DNA of 64,000 bases from Enterococcus mundtii (GTDB lineage: Bacteria > Bacillota > Bacilli > Lactobacillales > Enterococcaceae): NCBI RefSeq assembly GCF_013394305.1, contig NZ_AP019810.1, positions 806,001 through 870,000 on the forward strand, written 5' to 3'. The notes under the pieces were generated by a model. It did no database searches. It saw only the letters and a program-made list of their open reading frames with translations, and had not been told where the DNA came from. The position numbers were made by a program, and so were the translations under genes. Below, one piece after another: positions 1 through 9,482 of this stretch (position 1 is the stretch's first letter; the number at the start of each line of letters is the position of its first letter).

Positions 1-855
1 TTTACCAACCATCATCTCAAACACATAGCCCATTGCTGGTTGCGTTTGGATTGTTTGGAGTTCTTCCATCGTCATTGTACCGTAAGGCAACATCGAAACT
101 AAAACATAGATCACGATCAATCCAAAAATTCCTAAAATCGTGGCTTTTCCGACATCTGATTTTTTCTTTGCTCGTGAACCAACCACAGATGCACCTTCAA
201 TTCCAACAAATACCCAAAGCATCACCATGATACAACTTAGTATTTGACTTGAGAAAGGAATCGGCTGTCCATTGGCATTCAAGATGATATCACTTGAAAA
301 ATTATTGATGAATTGTTGCAATGAGAACGTGCTGATAGCAACAATGATAAATAAAAATAGCGGAACTAATTTACAAATTGTCACGATTGCATTGACGTAA
401 CTGGCATTTTCGACTCCTCGATTGACGAGCCAAGCATATCCCCACAAAAATATAGTACTGACGATGACCGAGGCGACATTTTGCCCCCCATCGAATACTG
501 GAAAGAAATAGCCCAACGCACTCATCAATAGCGTAGCAAATGCCACGTTTCCTAACCAGCAGGTCAGCCAATAGCCCCACCCACTGATGAATCCCGAAAA
601 TCGACCAAAGCCAGCTTCGGCATAGCTAAAAATACCACCTTCTAATTCTGGACGTTTCTTATTGATATTATTGATTGACAAAGAGAGCATCATCATGGAC
701 GTCCCAACTAATACCCAGCTGAACAATGCTGGGCCACCAGCCGATCCTGAGATGTCGGTCATAATACCGAAAACGCCACCTCCAATCGCTGACCCAATCA
801 CTAAGGCCGCTAGTGGGATCAATCCAATACCTTTTTTCTGTTGCTCTGTGTCCAT
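1..855 (-). CDS. Amino-acid antiporter of the APC superfamily (ArcD-like), 5' part
   Basis: Only the first 285 codons are in the window; the gene runs off the left edge. The start is ATG at 855 (MDTEQQKKGIGLIPLAAL), preceded by GGAGG. The protein opens with the APC glycine motif IGSAIGGGVFG in the first membrane helix, and at least six more hydrophobic helices follow. The segment ELEGGIFSYAEAGFGRFSGF is typical of the basic amino acid/polyamine antiporter group (ArcD, LysP/CadB-like). Such carriers exchange an amino acid for its decarboxylation or deimination product across the cell membrane. The neighbouring partner enzyme is not visible, so the substrate (arginine/ornithine, lysine, tyrosine) is undecided. 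Confidence 0.8.
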   Translation of the reverse strand, partial: MDTEQQKKGIGLIPLAALVIGSAIGGGVFGIMTDISGSAGGPALFSWVLVGTSMMMLSLSINNINKKRPELEGGIFSYAEAGFGRFSGFISGWGYWLTCWLGNVAFATLLMSALGYFFPVFDGGQNVASVIVSTIFLWGYAWLVNRGVENASYVNAIVTICKLVPLFLFIIVAISTFSLQQFINNFSSDIILNANGQPIPFSSQILSCIMVMLWVFVGIEGASVVGSRAKKKSDVGKATILGIFGLIVIYVLVSMLPYGTMTMEELQTIQTQPAMGYVFEMMVGK

Positions 856-1063
856 GTACGCATCCTCCAAAATAAACCGCTTTTATGCAAAGTATAGCAA
901 AACTTCGTTTCATTTATTTTTTTCTAAAAAATTCTAATTGAAATTTAATTGTAACTATTTTTTTCTAATTATACAAGGAAAGCGACCGCTTCTCTTCCTC
1001 TTCTTATCTACCCAAAAAACAAAAAAATGCTATACTGGATAAGAATGATTGGAGGACGATATC

Positions 1064-1513
1064 ATGAATATCTTATATATCTCAATTTCTGGTAACACCC
1101 GAGGATTCGTCAAAAAATTAGCAGCATTTGCTGTGGAACAACATGAAAAAGATGCTTCACTTCCCTTAGTCCACCTGAAAGAGATCCATGAAAATAGCGA
1201 CTTTGAAAAAGAAACTAAACCTTTCTTTGTGTTTGTGCCAACCTATCTAGAAGGAGGCAATGGCATTGACAGTGGTGACCAAGAGATTTTGACAGAAACC
1301 ATGCGAGAATACTTGGAATATCAAGAAAATCATGCGCTTTGTCTTGGTGTTGTCGGTAGCGGAAATAAAAATTTTAACTATCAATATTGTTTGACAGCGA
1401 AACAATATGCTGAACAATTCGGCTTTCCTATGATAGAAGATTATGAATTACGTGGTACACCAATAGATGTTGAAAGAATCTACCATGCCTTAGTTCAACG
1501 ATATAGAGCTTAA
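1064..1513 (+). CDS. nrdI: NrdI-like flavodoxin for class Ib ribonucleotide reductase
   Basis: 149-residue flavodoxin-fold protein. The N-terminal ISISGNTRGFV matches the FMN phosphate loop of NrdI, and VGSGNKNFNYQYC followed by YELRGTPID is the family's C-terminal signature. NrdI supplies oxidant to assemble the Mn(III)2-tyrosyl radical cofactor of NrdF. The ATG at 1064 sits 8 nt after GGAGG (1051-1055); an upstream in-frame TTG overlaps that site and is unlikely. It stands alone here without nrdE, nrdF or nrdH, so it may serve an nrd operon elsewhere. It converges with murP, and the two share a bidirectional terminator. Confidence 0.88.
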   Translation: MNILYISISGNTRGFVKKLAAFAVEQHEKDASLPLVHLKEIHENSDFEKETKPFFVFVPTYLEGGNGIDSGDQEILTETMREYLEYQENHALCLGVVGSGNKNFNYQYCLTAKQYAEQFGFPMIEDYELRGTPIDVERIYHALVQRYRA

Positions 1514-1551
1514 TAAAAAGCGCAAAATCCTTTGATTTTGCGCTTTTTATT
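1514..1551. terminator. Bidirectional terminator between nrdI and murP
   Basis: A strong hairpin with stem AAAAAGCGCAAAATC and loop CTTT, with A and T runs on the two flanks. It can stop transcription from both converging genes; the murP stop codon touches it. Confidence 0.85.
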
Positions 1552-3523
1552 ATTTTACACTTTCCACATCCATCACGGGTGTTTTTGCTGTTACTTCACC
1601 TGTATGTGTTAAAACAAACGTTAGGACATGTTCCATATTTGTCAGGAGAACCATCATAGCGGTTTCTTTTCCTGCCTCTTTGATCGCAGCTAGATCCACG
1701 TCCGCTATCATCGTATCTTTTGTGACAGCTTGTCCTTCACTCACTTTTATATCAAATGGCGTCCCACCTAGTTCCACAGTATTGACTCCCATGTGGATTA
1801 ATAGCTCTAACCCATCAGCTGTTGTTAATCCGATGGCATGTTTCGTTGGGAAAATAGAGCTGATGATCCCAGAAGTTGGCGCATAGATATGACCATTCGT
1901 TGGTTCAACAAAATACCCTTCTCCCATCATCTTTTGAGCAAATACAGGATCACTCGCTTGTTCGATTGATTGCACTGTACCATCTGCTACTGCACATAAT
2001 TGAACGGCTTGTGTTTGATTTGTTGAGTCAGTACTTGATGCTGTATAAACAGGTGCTTCTTCTGCTAATTCTTCTTTCGCTAATTGTTCTTTAGGAATCC
2101 CGAAAAAGAAAGTAGCTAAGAATCCGCCCGCATAAGCAGCTAATAATCCAAGGACGTAGCCAAACCATTTGCCATCTGAAATCAAAGGAATCAACGCTGC
2201 GCCAGAAGGTCCAATAGCAATGGCACCAATATTCCCGATCAAGCCAATCACCGCACCACCGATACCGCCTCCAATACAAGCAGTAATGAATGGACGACCT
2301 AAAGGCAATGTTACCCCATAGATCAATGGTTCACCAATCCCTAAAATCCCTACAGGTAACGCACCTTTGATCATTTCAGTCAATTCTTTGTCTTTCTTAC
2401 AACGTACCCATAAAGCAAGCGCAGCACCAACTTGTCCAGCTCCTGCCATTGCTAAAATAGGCAATAATAATGTACGTCCTGTTTCATCGATCATTTGCAC
2501 ATGGATCGGAGTCAATATTTGATGCAAACCAAACATGACCATCGGTAAGAATAATGTACCTAATACAAATCCTGAGAAGGCACCACCCACACTAAGTACC
2601 CAATTGATCCCTCCTACCATACCATCTGAGATAAAACCAGCTAATGGCATGATCAAGAAAATCTCGATCAGCCCGATGACAATCAATGAAAGTGTTGGTG
2701 TCACAATGATGTCTACTGCATCAGGAACGATTTTGTGTAATTTCTTTTCAACGATCGAAAGCAACCAGACCGCAAAGATCACTCCGATGATCCCACCTTG
2801 TCCGGCAGCAAGTGGGGTTCCAGTAAACAGGTTCGTCAAAGGAGCTTCTGGATTCATCCCTGTCAACATGACAACCGCACCGATTACTCCACCAAGTGTT
2901 GGCGTTGCGCCAAATACTTGAGCGGCATTGATCCCAGTATAGATGACAAGATAACTAAACATCCCATTTTTAAGAATGTTCATGATGTCAATGTACTGTT
3001 GCCATGATGCGCCATCGATGGTTCCGGCTGTCACAAGGTTTGTCAATACTGCGGCAATCCCTGCAACGATCCCTGTACCAACAAAAGCTGGAATCATTGG
3101 GACAAATATATTCGAGATATCTTTTAAAATAGATTTGATTTTTGACGGTTTTTGTTTTGATTTTTGTACGTTCTTCATCTCTTGGGCACGTTCGTTGACC
3201 TTGTCTTTCCCTGATAAACCAGTTGTAACATTAGGGTTTCCAGGAATTTTTTCACCTAGTTTGACTCCTGCTTGGTCAACCATTTCTTGTGCGACTTTGT
3301 TTACTTTCCCTGGTCCGATGATGACTTGTAACTGTTCGTCCTCAACTACCCCTAACACGCCCGGTATCGCTTTCAATTTCGCTACGTCGACCAACGATTC
3401 ATCAATGACCTTCATCCGAACCCGTGTCATGCAATGGACAACGCTGTCTACGTTGCCCATGCCACCAGCCCCAGCATAAATTTGTTTTGCCAGTTCTGTC
3501 AAAGTCAATTCATTTTTTGCCAT
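1550..3523 (-). CDS. murP: PTS EIIBCA, MurNAc / MurNAc-GlcNAc transporter (MurP type)
   Basis: 657 residues. EIIB comes first (phospho-acceptor Cys31 in [12 protein letters not shown]), then the multi-helix EIIC (about residues 125-480, with [18 protein letters not shown]), then a glucose-type EIIA (about 505-657, active His in [14 protein letters not shown]). It lies 14 nt downstream of murQ and in one operon with mupG, which points to import and 6-phosphorylation of N-acetylmuramic acid or MurNAc-GlcNAc. MurP of E. coli and S. aureus lacks its own EIIA; here the EIIA is fused, so the system needs only EI and HPr. The start at 3523 has the site AAGGGGGAAAAGGAA. Sucrose- or trehalose-type alternatives are made unlikely by the neighbours. 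Confidence 0.85.
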   Translation of the reverse strand: MAKNELTLTELAKQIYAGAGGMGNVDSVVHCMTRVRMKVIDESLVDVAKLKAIPGVLGVVEDEQLQVIIGPGKVNKVAQEMVDQAGVKLGEKIPGNPNVTTGLSGKDKVNERAQEMKNVQKSKQKPSKIKSILKDISNIFVPMIPAFVGTGIVAGIAAVLTNLVTAGTIDGASWQQYIDIMNILKNGMFSYLVIYTGINAAQVFGATPTLGGVIGAVVMLTGMNPEAPLTNLFTGTPLAAGQGGIIGVIFAVWLLSIVEKKLHKIVPDAVDIIVTPTLSLIVIGLIEIFLIMPLAGFISDGMVGGINWVLSVGGAFSGFVLGTLFLPMVMFGLHQILTPIHVQMIDETGRTLLLPILAMAGAGQVGAALALWVRCKKDKELTEMIKGALPVGILGIGEPLIYGVTLPLGRPFITACIGGGIGGAVIGLIGNIGAIAIGPSGAALIPLISDGKWFGYVLGLLAAYAGGFLATFFFGIPKEQLAKEELAEEAPVYTASSTDSTNQTQAVQLCAVADGTVQSIEQASDPVFAQKMMGEGYFVEPTNGHIYAPTSGIISSIFPTKHAIGLTTADGLELLIHMGVNTVELGGTPFDIKVSEGQAVTKDTMIADVDLAAIKEAGKETAMMVLLTNMEHVLTFVLTHTGEVTAKTPVMDVESVK

Positions 3524-3536
3524 TTCCTTTTCCCCC

Positions 3537-4430
3537 TTACAACGTTCGTTTTACAAAGCCGTCTGCCTCAGCTAGTTTTCTTTTTGCTGTCTCTTTGTCA
3601 CTATTCGTCAATAACATAACGATCGCTAGTTTAACATTTTGTTCCGCTTCATAAAAGTATTTTTCTGCTGTTTCATAATCCACTTCTGTTGCTTCCATGA
3701 TGATTCGCTTTGAACGTTCGACTAATTTGTCATTTGTTGGCTTGACATCGACCATTAGATTATTGAATACTTTTCCGATACCGATCATACTGATTGTAGA
3801 AATCATATTTAAAATCAATTTCTGTGCAGTTCCAGATTTTAAACGTGTCGAACCTGTTAAAAATTCTGGTCCGGCATCTACCTCAATAGGAAAATCAGCA
3901 TGTTGACTGATTTCAGCTTCTTTATTACAAGAAATCGTGGCCGTCTTTGCGCCGATTGAACGAGCATAGTCTAAGCCACCAATCACATAAGGCGTGCGAC
4001 CGCTTGCCGCGATACCTACGACCAAATCATTTTCCGTCAAGTTCAACTGGATCAAATCTTCTTTCCCTAACTCAAGTGAATCCTCTGCACCTTCAACTGC
4101 GACAGTCATAGCCGCTTCACCACCTGCAATCAAACCAACGACCATTTCAGGCTCTACACCAAATGTAGGAACACACTCGGCTGCATCCAGTACACCCAAT
4201 CGTCCACTTGTGCCAGCGCCCATGTAGATCAAGCGTCCATTTTTTTTGAAAGAAACAATCGCGGCTTCAATCACTGGTTCAATACTTGGTAGTTCTTTTG
4301 CGATAGCTGCCGCCACTTCATGATCTTCTTGATTCATCAAGCGAGCGGCTTCAGAAACACTCATCTCATCCAAACCAAATGTCTTTTGATTTCTACGTTC
4401 CGTTGTTAATTTATCTAAATCGATCGTCAT
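3537..4430 (-). CDS. murQ: N-acetylmuramic acid 6-phosphate etherase
   Basis: 297 residues, normal family length. The SIS-fold signature [20 protein letters not shown] and the catalytic Glu region of VIEAAIVSF are present, and [15 protein letters not shown] follows. MurQ cleaves the lactyl ether of MurNAc-6-P to give GlcNAc-6-P and D-lactate in the cytoplasm. Its ATG overlaps the mupG stop codon (ATGA, 4 nt), a sign of coupled translation, and murP follows 14 nt later. GlcNAc-6-P would be passed to NagA/NagB, which are not in this window. Confidence 0.95.
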   Translation of the reverse strand: MTIDLDKLTTERRNQKTFGLDEMSVSEAARLMNQEDHEVAAAIAKELPSIEPVIEAAIVSFKKNGRLIYMGAGTSGRLGVLDAAECVPTFGVEPEMVVGLIAGGEAAMTVAVEGAEDSLELGKEDLIQLNLTENDLVVGIAASGRTPYVIGGLDYARSIGAKTATISCNKEAEISQHADFPIEVDAGPEFLTGSTRLKSGTAQKLILNMISTISMIGIGKVFNNLMVDVKPTNDKLVERSKRIIMEATEVDYETAEKYFYEAEQNVKLAIVMLLTNSDKETAKRKLAEADGFVKRTL

Positions 4431-5494
4431 TTCTCAATTCCTTCTTTACATTTAAATTTATAAATCATTCCTGCATGGATTTGTTGGATCAATGGCAAAT
4501 CAGCCGAGATCACTCGTGCCACACAATTGACTTTTTCATCTGCTGGTAAATCTTCTTTCATTAGTTGGATTTCACCCATATAGCGAAGATACGCTTCATT
4601 ATCTAACGTGACCGTACCTGTTTTCCGTTCATCTGTTAGTCGAGCAGGAATAGGAGGGATTTCTCTAAATCGTGCATCTGCACTACGTACCACAGCTTTA
4701 GCTTCATCTTGTCGATTCGTATGTGTACCTAAAATGATTGGACCAAATGTTGGGTCCAACAATGTCACATGCAATAAGATACCACCTGTTTCTTTATAAT
4801 ACGAAAATTGTTCCTGCGTGGTCAGCGATAGCCCACCGTCACCAATATAGATCAGATCCGTTCCACATGAAGCTAAGTCTAGCGCTGCTGCCAAAGGATG
4901 TTGGTAACGATGTTCTTCCAATGTTGGAAGTCCTTTGTATAAAGGCCCTCTCAACACTTCATCTCCTGGTACAAATCCTTGAATCGTAAATCCTTGTTCT
5001 GCTAACCATTGATTTTTTCTTTGGTACCACGATTTGTCTAACCCTGTTTCTGGGCGCGGATAATAATTGTGCCAAGCTTCCATCTGAGTAAAATCAGCAC
5101 CTGCTTCTTTTAATTCTTGCACATCTTGTTCAGTGATCGTGCTTGCATTCAAACTGATTTTCAATTGATGAGACCACTTCGCAATCTGTTGGTTCGACAG
5201 GTGATAATCCATCCGCAGACCTGTCACACCAATCTCTTTTAATGGCTCAAGATTTTCTAAGGAGAACCCTGCCAACTCTAATGCCTTACCCGATATATCT
5301 ACCATCAACTCTAATCCGGTTGCTTTTGCTTCTTGGCCAAGTTCAGTCAAACGCCTTTTATAAGCTGAAGGATCATCTTCTGGAATATGCATGGATGTAA
5401 AGATACCAATAAATCCCTTCTCTGCCATTTCATGGATATACGTTTTCGTTTCTTCGGACAACTCTTGATTCATAAATACAGAAAAACCAAACAT
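4427..5494 (-). CDS. mupG: 6-phospho-N-acetylmuramidase, DUF871/GH170 (MupG)
   Basis: 355 residues covering the full DUF871 architecture: an N-terminal TIM barrel (about 1-240, with [12 protein letters not shown] and [16 protein letters not shown]) and a C-terminal cyclophilin-like beta domain. In S. aureus, MupG splits MurNAc-6-P-GlcNAc into MurNAc-6-P and GlcNAc and is encoded with murQ and murP, which is the same set as here. It is the first gene of the operon, about 45 nt downstream of a clear sigma-A promoter. No murR-type RpiR regulator is adjacent, unlike in staphylococci. A second DUF871 gene occurs at 53880-54968 in a different pathway. Confidence 0.9.
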   Translation of the reverse strand: MFGFSVFMNQELSEETKTYIHEMAEKGFIGIFTSMHIPEDDPSAYKRRLTELGQEAKATGLELMVDISGKALELAGFSLENLEPLKEIGVTGLRMDYHLSNQQIAKWSHQLKISLNASTITEQDVQELKEAGADFTQMEAWHNYYPRPETGLDKSWYQRKNQWLAEQGFTIQGFVPGDEVLRGPLYKGLPTLEEHRYQHPLAAALDLASCGTDLIYIGDGGLSLTTQEQFSYYKETGGILLHVTLLDPTFGPIILGTHTNRQDEAKAVVRSADARFREIPPIPARLTDERKTGTVTLDNEAYLRYMGEIQLMKEDLPADEKVNCVARVISADLPLIQQIHAGMIYKFKCKEGIEK

Positions 5495-5537
5495 GTACTC
5501 TCCCCCTTACCATGTATCCGCATTCATTTATAAATTG

Positions 5538-5566
5538 ATTATACTTCGTATGAAATAATTTTTCAA
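5538..5566 (-). promoter_or_regulatory. Sigma-A promoter of mupG-murQ-murP with TGAAA-N5-TTTCA operator candidate
   Basis: On the minus strand, TTGAAA (5561-5566) and TATAAT (5538-5543) are separated by exactly 17 nt. The inverted repeat TGAAA-AATTA-TTTCA (5551-5565) lies between and partly over the -35 box. This is where an RpiR/MurR-type repressor would bind; the regulator itself is not in the window. Confidence 0.7.
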
Positions 5567-5652
5567 CATAAATATAAAATATATTAAATTTCATTTCTTA
5601 ATAGTGTAAAAAAAAACGAATCAATGAATTCATCTAAGCAACTAATCCAAAA

Positions 5653-5684
5653 AAGCCGAAAATAGTCCAACCTATTTTCGGCTT
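5653..5684 (-). terminator. Terminator of the T7SS toxin module
   Basis: A 13-bp perfect stem (AAGCCGAAAATAG) with a short loop is followed on the minus strand by TTTTTTGG. It separates the toxin operon from the mup promoter. Confidence 0.8.
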
Positions 5685-5764
5685 TTATAGATTATTCAGT
5701 TGATCAGTTCTGACAGAATCCTTTAATCAATTTATGTAAGAATAAGTTTTTTGTGTTTCTTTGA

Positions 5765-6037
5765 CTAACCTTTGTCTAAGGCTTTTTCTTGTTCGTCTAA
5801 AGCTAGCGACACTTTGTTGCCAAATTGCCCTTTGAGGGTCTCCTTCAATCCTGTACCTGCTGAAGAAATCGTGCGTTTTGCTCTATTTGTCTCATTCTTC
5901 CCAGATTGATTTGTCGTTCTTATTTTCAATCCCTTCTCACTTTTCAGCGCGATTCCAAGTGAACGAGTTAAGCATTTCTCCATATCTTTCTGATATTTCT
6001 CCCACCATTGATCAATCGTTTCAATCATTTCAAACAT
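5765..6037 (-). CDS. Small helical T7SS accessory protein (DUF3130 / SACOL2603-like)
   Basis: 90 residues, no signal peptide, largely alpha-helical, with a central low-complexity turn (TTNQSGKNETNR) between two helical parts. Size and position as the last gene after the toxin match the WXG100-like partners (Lap1/TlaA1, DUF3130 group) that bind the helical domain of T7SSb substrates and take them to the secretion channel. The ATG at 6037 follows GGAGG. It is 19 nt downstream of the second partner gene. The family assignment rests on size, predicted helix and context, not on a database match. Confidence 0.6.
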   Translation of the reverse strand: MFEMIETIDQWWEKYQKDMEKCLTRSLGIALKSEKGLKIRTTNQSGKNETNRAKRTISSAGTGLKETLKGQFGNKVSLALDEQEKALDKG

Positions 6038-6056
6038 CTCAAAACCTCCATTCTTT

Positions 6057-6362
6057 TTAATCCAATTGTGCCAGTTTCTTACGATAGACCTGCTCGTTAT
6101 CTTCTAGGTCAAGCTGGATTTTCTTTCGTTGATGGCGCAATTCCGTCGACAGATCCTCTTCTAAACGAGAAATCATGATACGTCCATAGTCAAAGGCCTC
6201 TTGTGGTTCAGAAAAAGAGTGCAAAATCAATCGGAGATCTTTGTAAGTTGCTTCCGCTAGCTCATGGACTTTTCTTTCTGTTGCAATCAATGCTTCTTCT
6301 TGCTCTGATAACCCTCGTTTCGTTGCTTGATATGTTTCATAAAGCTGTATTTCCTGACTCAA
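6057..6362 (-). CDS. Small coiled-coil T7SS accessory protein (DUF3958-like)
   Basis: About 101 residues, almost entirely heptad-like helix (KRGLSEQEEALIATERKVHE, then LEEDLSTELRHQRKKIQLD). The most likely start is TTG at 6362, because GGAGGAGAGG lies just before it; upstream in-frame GTG and TTG codons would lie before this site. It begins just inside the end of the toxin gene. DUF3958 proteins are the second helical partner (Lap2/TlaA2) of LXG-type and reversed T7SS effectors. The match to DUF3958 is by resemblance and gene order. Confidence 0.6.
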   Translation of the reverse strand: MSQEIQLYETYQATKRGLSEQEEALIATERKVHELAEATYKDLRLILHSFSEPQEAFDYGRIMISRLEEDLSTELRHQRKKIQLDLEDNEQVYRKKLAQLD

Positions 6363-6378
6363 TTTTCCTCTCCTCCTT

Positions 6379-7734
6379 TTATACACCAAACAATTGATTC
6401 GCTAATTCTTTGTCACTTGTCACCATTTCATTGATTTTTCGGGTGATTTCATCGGCGAGCGTTTGAAACTGTTCCGACATCTGATCGATCTGGCGGATTT
6501 TATCTCTAAATTCCTGTGTTGGCTCATCGACAATCTCCCATTTTGTACAATTAACTTCGGCTAATGTTTCAATTACCTCGTTGTACGTCAAATGTGGCGT
6601 ATAATTGCGTACTCTTCCCAACCAGTCATTCCATAACTCTTCCAACTCCGTGATCCCGTTTTGGTAAATCACGCGAACATTGCTCATCGCCTCATCAAAT
6701 TTACTTGCTGCGGTCCGTACTACAGCAAATGCTTGGCTATCCTCTAAATAAATTTTTTCTGATTGAGAAAGTCCGCCGCCACTTGCAGTCAGCTTCTTAC
6801 CTAACTCTTTTAAGGTCAAGAATTCTTTGATTTGAACCTTGAGCCACTCATTTTCTTCTTTCAAACGCTTGATTTCATCTAGCGTATGTTCGCCACTGAC
6901 TGCTAGTAGTTTGATCATTGCTTCGTTTTCCAAAAGTGTTTGTTGCCACAAAGTTGGGGCTAACAAGATCCCCCCATTGCCATCAACGTATACGATGATC
7001 TGTCCATGCTTATCGATATAATTTCCTTCTTTATCAACCCTGAATTGATCCAATGAATGCCCTGCTGTTTGCCACCCCGGGTTATCAATCCCAAAACTAT
7101 TGATTGGAAGCATCCCTTTCCCACCAGTGAAAAGCCCACTCGTGACGACATCCGAAGTGTCGTAGATATTGATCAGGGTACCGTTGTGATTATCGAATAA
7201 GGCTTGTGCAAGCCCTGGTCCTGCCGCGCCGTACGTCACACTATCATAACCATTGATCGCTGCGACAAAAAGTGCTTTAGCGCCACCTAATGAGTGTCCT
7301 GTCGTTGAGATCGTATAGCCATCTGATTTGGGATACTGCTTTTCAATTTCACGGGCATAGTTCAAGGCAGAAGCAAATGCACCATTTGAGTGTTTATTAC
7401 TTCGACCAATTTCCCCAAGGTTAGTATGCCAATCTTTGAGCGAAGTCGTGCCAGCATAGGCAATCGTCAGGTTTTTGGTGATGACGGAGTCGGGGAAGCC
7501 ATTGACTTTCATCAGCTCTTCATCATCAAATGCCTTGTACTGATCCTTAAGTTCAGCGACCACCATTGCCTGCATACTGTTTTCCTTTGGTTTAGATTCA
7601 TTACCTATTTTATCTTTATCTGTATTTAAAGTTCCTATAACGATATGGTTTGTTCCAAGAGGTTTATCACCATAATTTACCTTGCTACTTTCTAATTGAT
7701 ATATAAATTCAGATAAGTATCTATTTTGATCCAT
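6379..7734 (-). CDS. T7SS-type lipase toxin with reversed domain order (TslA-like)
   Basis: 451 residues. An N-terminal class-3 lipase domain (about 1-260) carries the nucleophile elbow TTGHSLGGAK (Ser148), a candidate Asp206 in YDTSDVV and a candidate His236 in TAGHSLDQF. After it comes a long helical region (about 285-451) with KRLKEENEWLKVQIKEF and paired amphipathic helices resembling an LXG/WXG targeting domain. There is no signal peptide or membrane helix. S. aureus TslA has this same lipase-first order, with two helical accessory proteins and a DUF1433 immunity protein, and such sets are antibacterial phospholipases exported by the T7SSb. The gene starts in a TAATG overlap with the immunity-like gene, so the pair is translationally coupled. 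The esx/ess secretion genes are not in this window. Confidence 0.72.
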   Translation of the reverse strand: MDQNRYLSEFIYQLESSKVNYGDKPLGTNHIVIGTLNTDKDKIGNESKPKENSMQAMVVAELKDQYKAFDDEELMKVNGFPDSVITKNLTIAYAGTTSLKDWHTNLGEIGRSNKHSNGAFASALNYAREIEKQYPKSDGYTISTTGHSLGGAKALFVAAINGYDSVTYGAAGPGLAQALFDNHNGTLINIYDTSDVVTSGLFTGGKGMLPINSFGIDNPGWQTAGHSLDQFRVDKEGNYIDKHGQIIVYVDGNGGILLAPTLWQQTLLENEAMIKLLAVSGEHTLDEIKRLKEENEWLKVQIKEFLTLKELGKKLTASGGGLSQSEKIYLEDSQAFAVVRTAASKFDEAMSNVRVIYQNGITELEELWNDWLGRVRNYTPHLTYNEVIETLAEVNCTKWEIVDEPTQEFRDKIRQIDQMSEQFQTLADEITRKINEMVTSDKELANQLFGV

Positions 7735-8249
7735 TAATTTATTCCTCCTGTATAATAAACAATTTGATCATCTGAGATATCAATCCCTTTTTCTTCCTTT
7801 CTTTCATCAATAAAATAAGGTCCCTGACCTCTGCCACTAGTTATTCTGTAAATAAACTTATCTGTTTCTGCAGATATTGTGTTTAACAATACTTCTTCTT
7901 GATAAACATCATTAACTGTGAAATAGATCACTAATGAATTCATCGGACTAACCGAATATCCAGTAAATTCTATCTTCTCAATATTCGAATACTCTCTGAT
8001 ACTCAACATTTTTTCTAAATATTCTTCCGTTGTTATTCCTCCTTCTTTTTGATATTCTTCTACGATTTCCTTTTGTTTCTCACTATCTCTCGTATAAATT
8101 CGATAGTTATTGTACACATAATTCGCCAAATCTTTCTGTATTTCCAGCAATTCTTGGCGATCTTCTTCCCTTTTATCCATATGCATTTTTCCTCCGATTC
8201 CTCCTAAAATAATTACTACTAATACACCTAACCAAAGTCGTTTCTTCAT
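7734..8249 (-). CDS. Membrane-anchored immunity-like protein, copy 1 (DUF1433-like)
   Basis: 171 residues with one N-terminal membrane helix (LWLGVLVVIILGGIGG) and no lipobox cysteine, so it is probably an anchored protein facing outward. After the helix, an ELLEIQKDLANYVYNNY region leads to a beta-rich domain with KIEFTGYSVSPMNSLVIYF, similar in layout to the DUF1433 proteins that protect S. aureus from TslA. The start ATG follows AAAGGAGGAGCT. Its stop codon overlaps the toxin start (TAATG). The N-terminal part is nearly identical at DNA level to copy 2 at 8742-9260, while the middle has diverged. Confidence 0.6.
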   Translation of the reverse strand: MKKRLWLGVLVVIILGGIGGKMHMDKREEDRQELLEIQKDLANYVYNNYRIYTRDSEKQKEIVEEYQKEGGITTEEYLEKMLSIREYSNIEKIEFTGYSVSPMNSLVIYFTVNDVYQEEVLLNTISAETDKFIYRITSGRGQGPYFIDERKEEKGIDISDDQIVYYTGGIN

Positions 8250-8391
8250 AGCTCCTCCTTTCAGATTCTATCTTGTTCTATATATGTTCAGACTAAGCTT
8301 CTCGCTTATTCTGGAATTTTTATGTAATATATATTTTTTTCATAGTTATGTACTTCTACAATAAAAGATAATTATATGAATAGGTAATACG

Positions 8392-8742
8392 TCATAACCG
8401 TTGATTTCTCTCACCAATTTCCTCAAGGTTTGTATGCCAATCTTTGAGCGAAGTCGTGCCAGCGTAAGCAATCGTAAGGTTTTTGGTGATGACGGAGTCG
8501 GGGAAGCCAGGTACTTTTTTTAATTGCTCTTCATTGTACCCAAGATATTCCTCTTTTATTTTAGCAACTACCATTGCTTGCATACTATTTTTCTTTGGCT
8601 TAGATTCATTGCCGATTTTGTCTTTATTTGTATCTATTGTATCTATAACGATAAATTGAGTCCCTTTTACTAGTTTACCGATTTTTACTAGACCGTTTTC
8701 GATACGATATACAAATTTAGATATCTTTCTATTTTGGTCCAT
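8392..8742 (-). pseudogene. Truncated second copy of the lipase toxin N-terminus
   Basis: 116 residues matching the first 110 or so of the 451-residue toxin: both share DKIGNESKPK, NSMQAMVVA, PGFPDSVITKNLTIAYAG (with one change) and TSLKDWHTNL. It ends at GERNQRL before the catalytic serine motif and lacks the helical export domain. It cannot be an active exported lipase. It keeps the TAATG coupling with its own upstream immunity-like gene. It may be a decayed toxin, or a donor cassette for recombination with the intact gene. Confidence 0.75.
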
Positions 8743-9260
8743 TAGTCTATCCCTCCCCTATAGTATATAATTTGATCATCAGGGAGTACAAGTTGAGTTT
8801 TTGCTTCTTTTTCAGTGATATAATAGGGACCCTCACCTGTACTATTAGTTATTGTATAAATGAACTTGTCTGTTTCTGCTGACCTTGTATCTAACCATAC
8901 TTCTTCTTGATAGACATCATTAACTGTGAAATAGATAATTAATGAATTCATTGGATCAATGGAATATCCAGTAAATTCAATTTTAGTTATCTCCTCATAT
9001 TCTCTGACCTCCAACAATGCTTTCAAATATTCTTCCGTTGTCATTTCACCTTGTCCGCGGTCATACTTTCTGAAAATTTCTTCTTCTTTCTCCCGATTGT
9101 TTACATAGAGACGATAATTATTATATACATAATTCGCCAGATCTTTCTGTATTTCCAACAGTTCTTGACGATCTCCTTCTCTTTTATCCATATACATTTT
9201 TCCTCCAATTCCTCCTAAAATAATTACTACTAATACACCTAACCAAAGTCGTTTCTTCAT
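8742..9260 (-). CDS. Membrane-anchored immunity-like protein, copy 2
   Basis: About 172 residues from ATG 9260, which follows AAAGGAGCGTAT; an upstream in-frame ATG at 9311 has no good ribosome site. It has the same N-terminal membrane helix as copy 1 and the same beta-rich end (KIEFTGYSIDPMNSLIIYF), but differs in the section after YVYNNYR. It is the first gene of the module and is followed by the truncated toxin. An extra immunity copy whose toxin is broken suggests protection against a related toxin carried by other strains. Confidence 0.6.
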   Translation of the reverse strand: MKKRLWLGVLVVIILGGIGGKMYMDKREGDRQELLEIQKDLANYVYNNYRLYVNNREKEEEIFRKYDRGQGEMTTEEYLKALLEVREYEEITKIEFTGYSIDPMNSLIIYFTVNDVYQEEVWLDTRSAETDKFIYTITNSTGEGPYYITEKEAKTQLVLPDDQIIYYRGGID

Positions 9261-9429
9261 ATACGCTCCTTTATCTATGAATATCTGTTCCCTCATATTA
9301 TTTTCTATCATAGGGTTACTCTCTTTTTTGTTATATACGTTTTTTCACTCAATTGTTTTTATGTAAAACTTCTCACTATGCCTATGGTCGTATCACTAAG
9401 GATTGATATCGGATGTTTTTTAATGAAAA

Positions 9430-9470
9430 AAGACATCTAAAACAGAAGGATTTCTGCTTTAGATGTCTTT
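9430..9470 (-). terminator. Terminator of the lipoprotein gene
   Basis: A stem of AGACATCTAAA plus CAGA with a five-base loop is followed on the minus strand by TTTTTT. It lies directly after the stop of the 9483-10064 gene. Confidence 0.75.
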
Positions 9471-9482
9471 ATGACTATAAGA

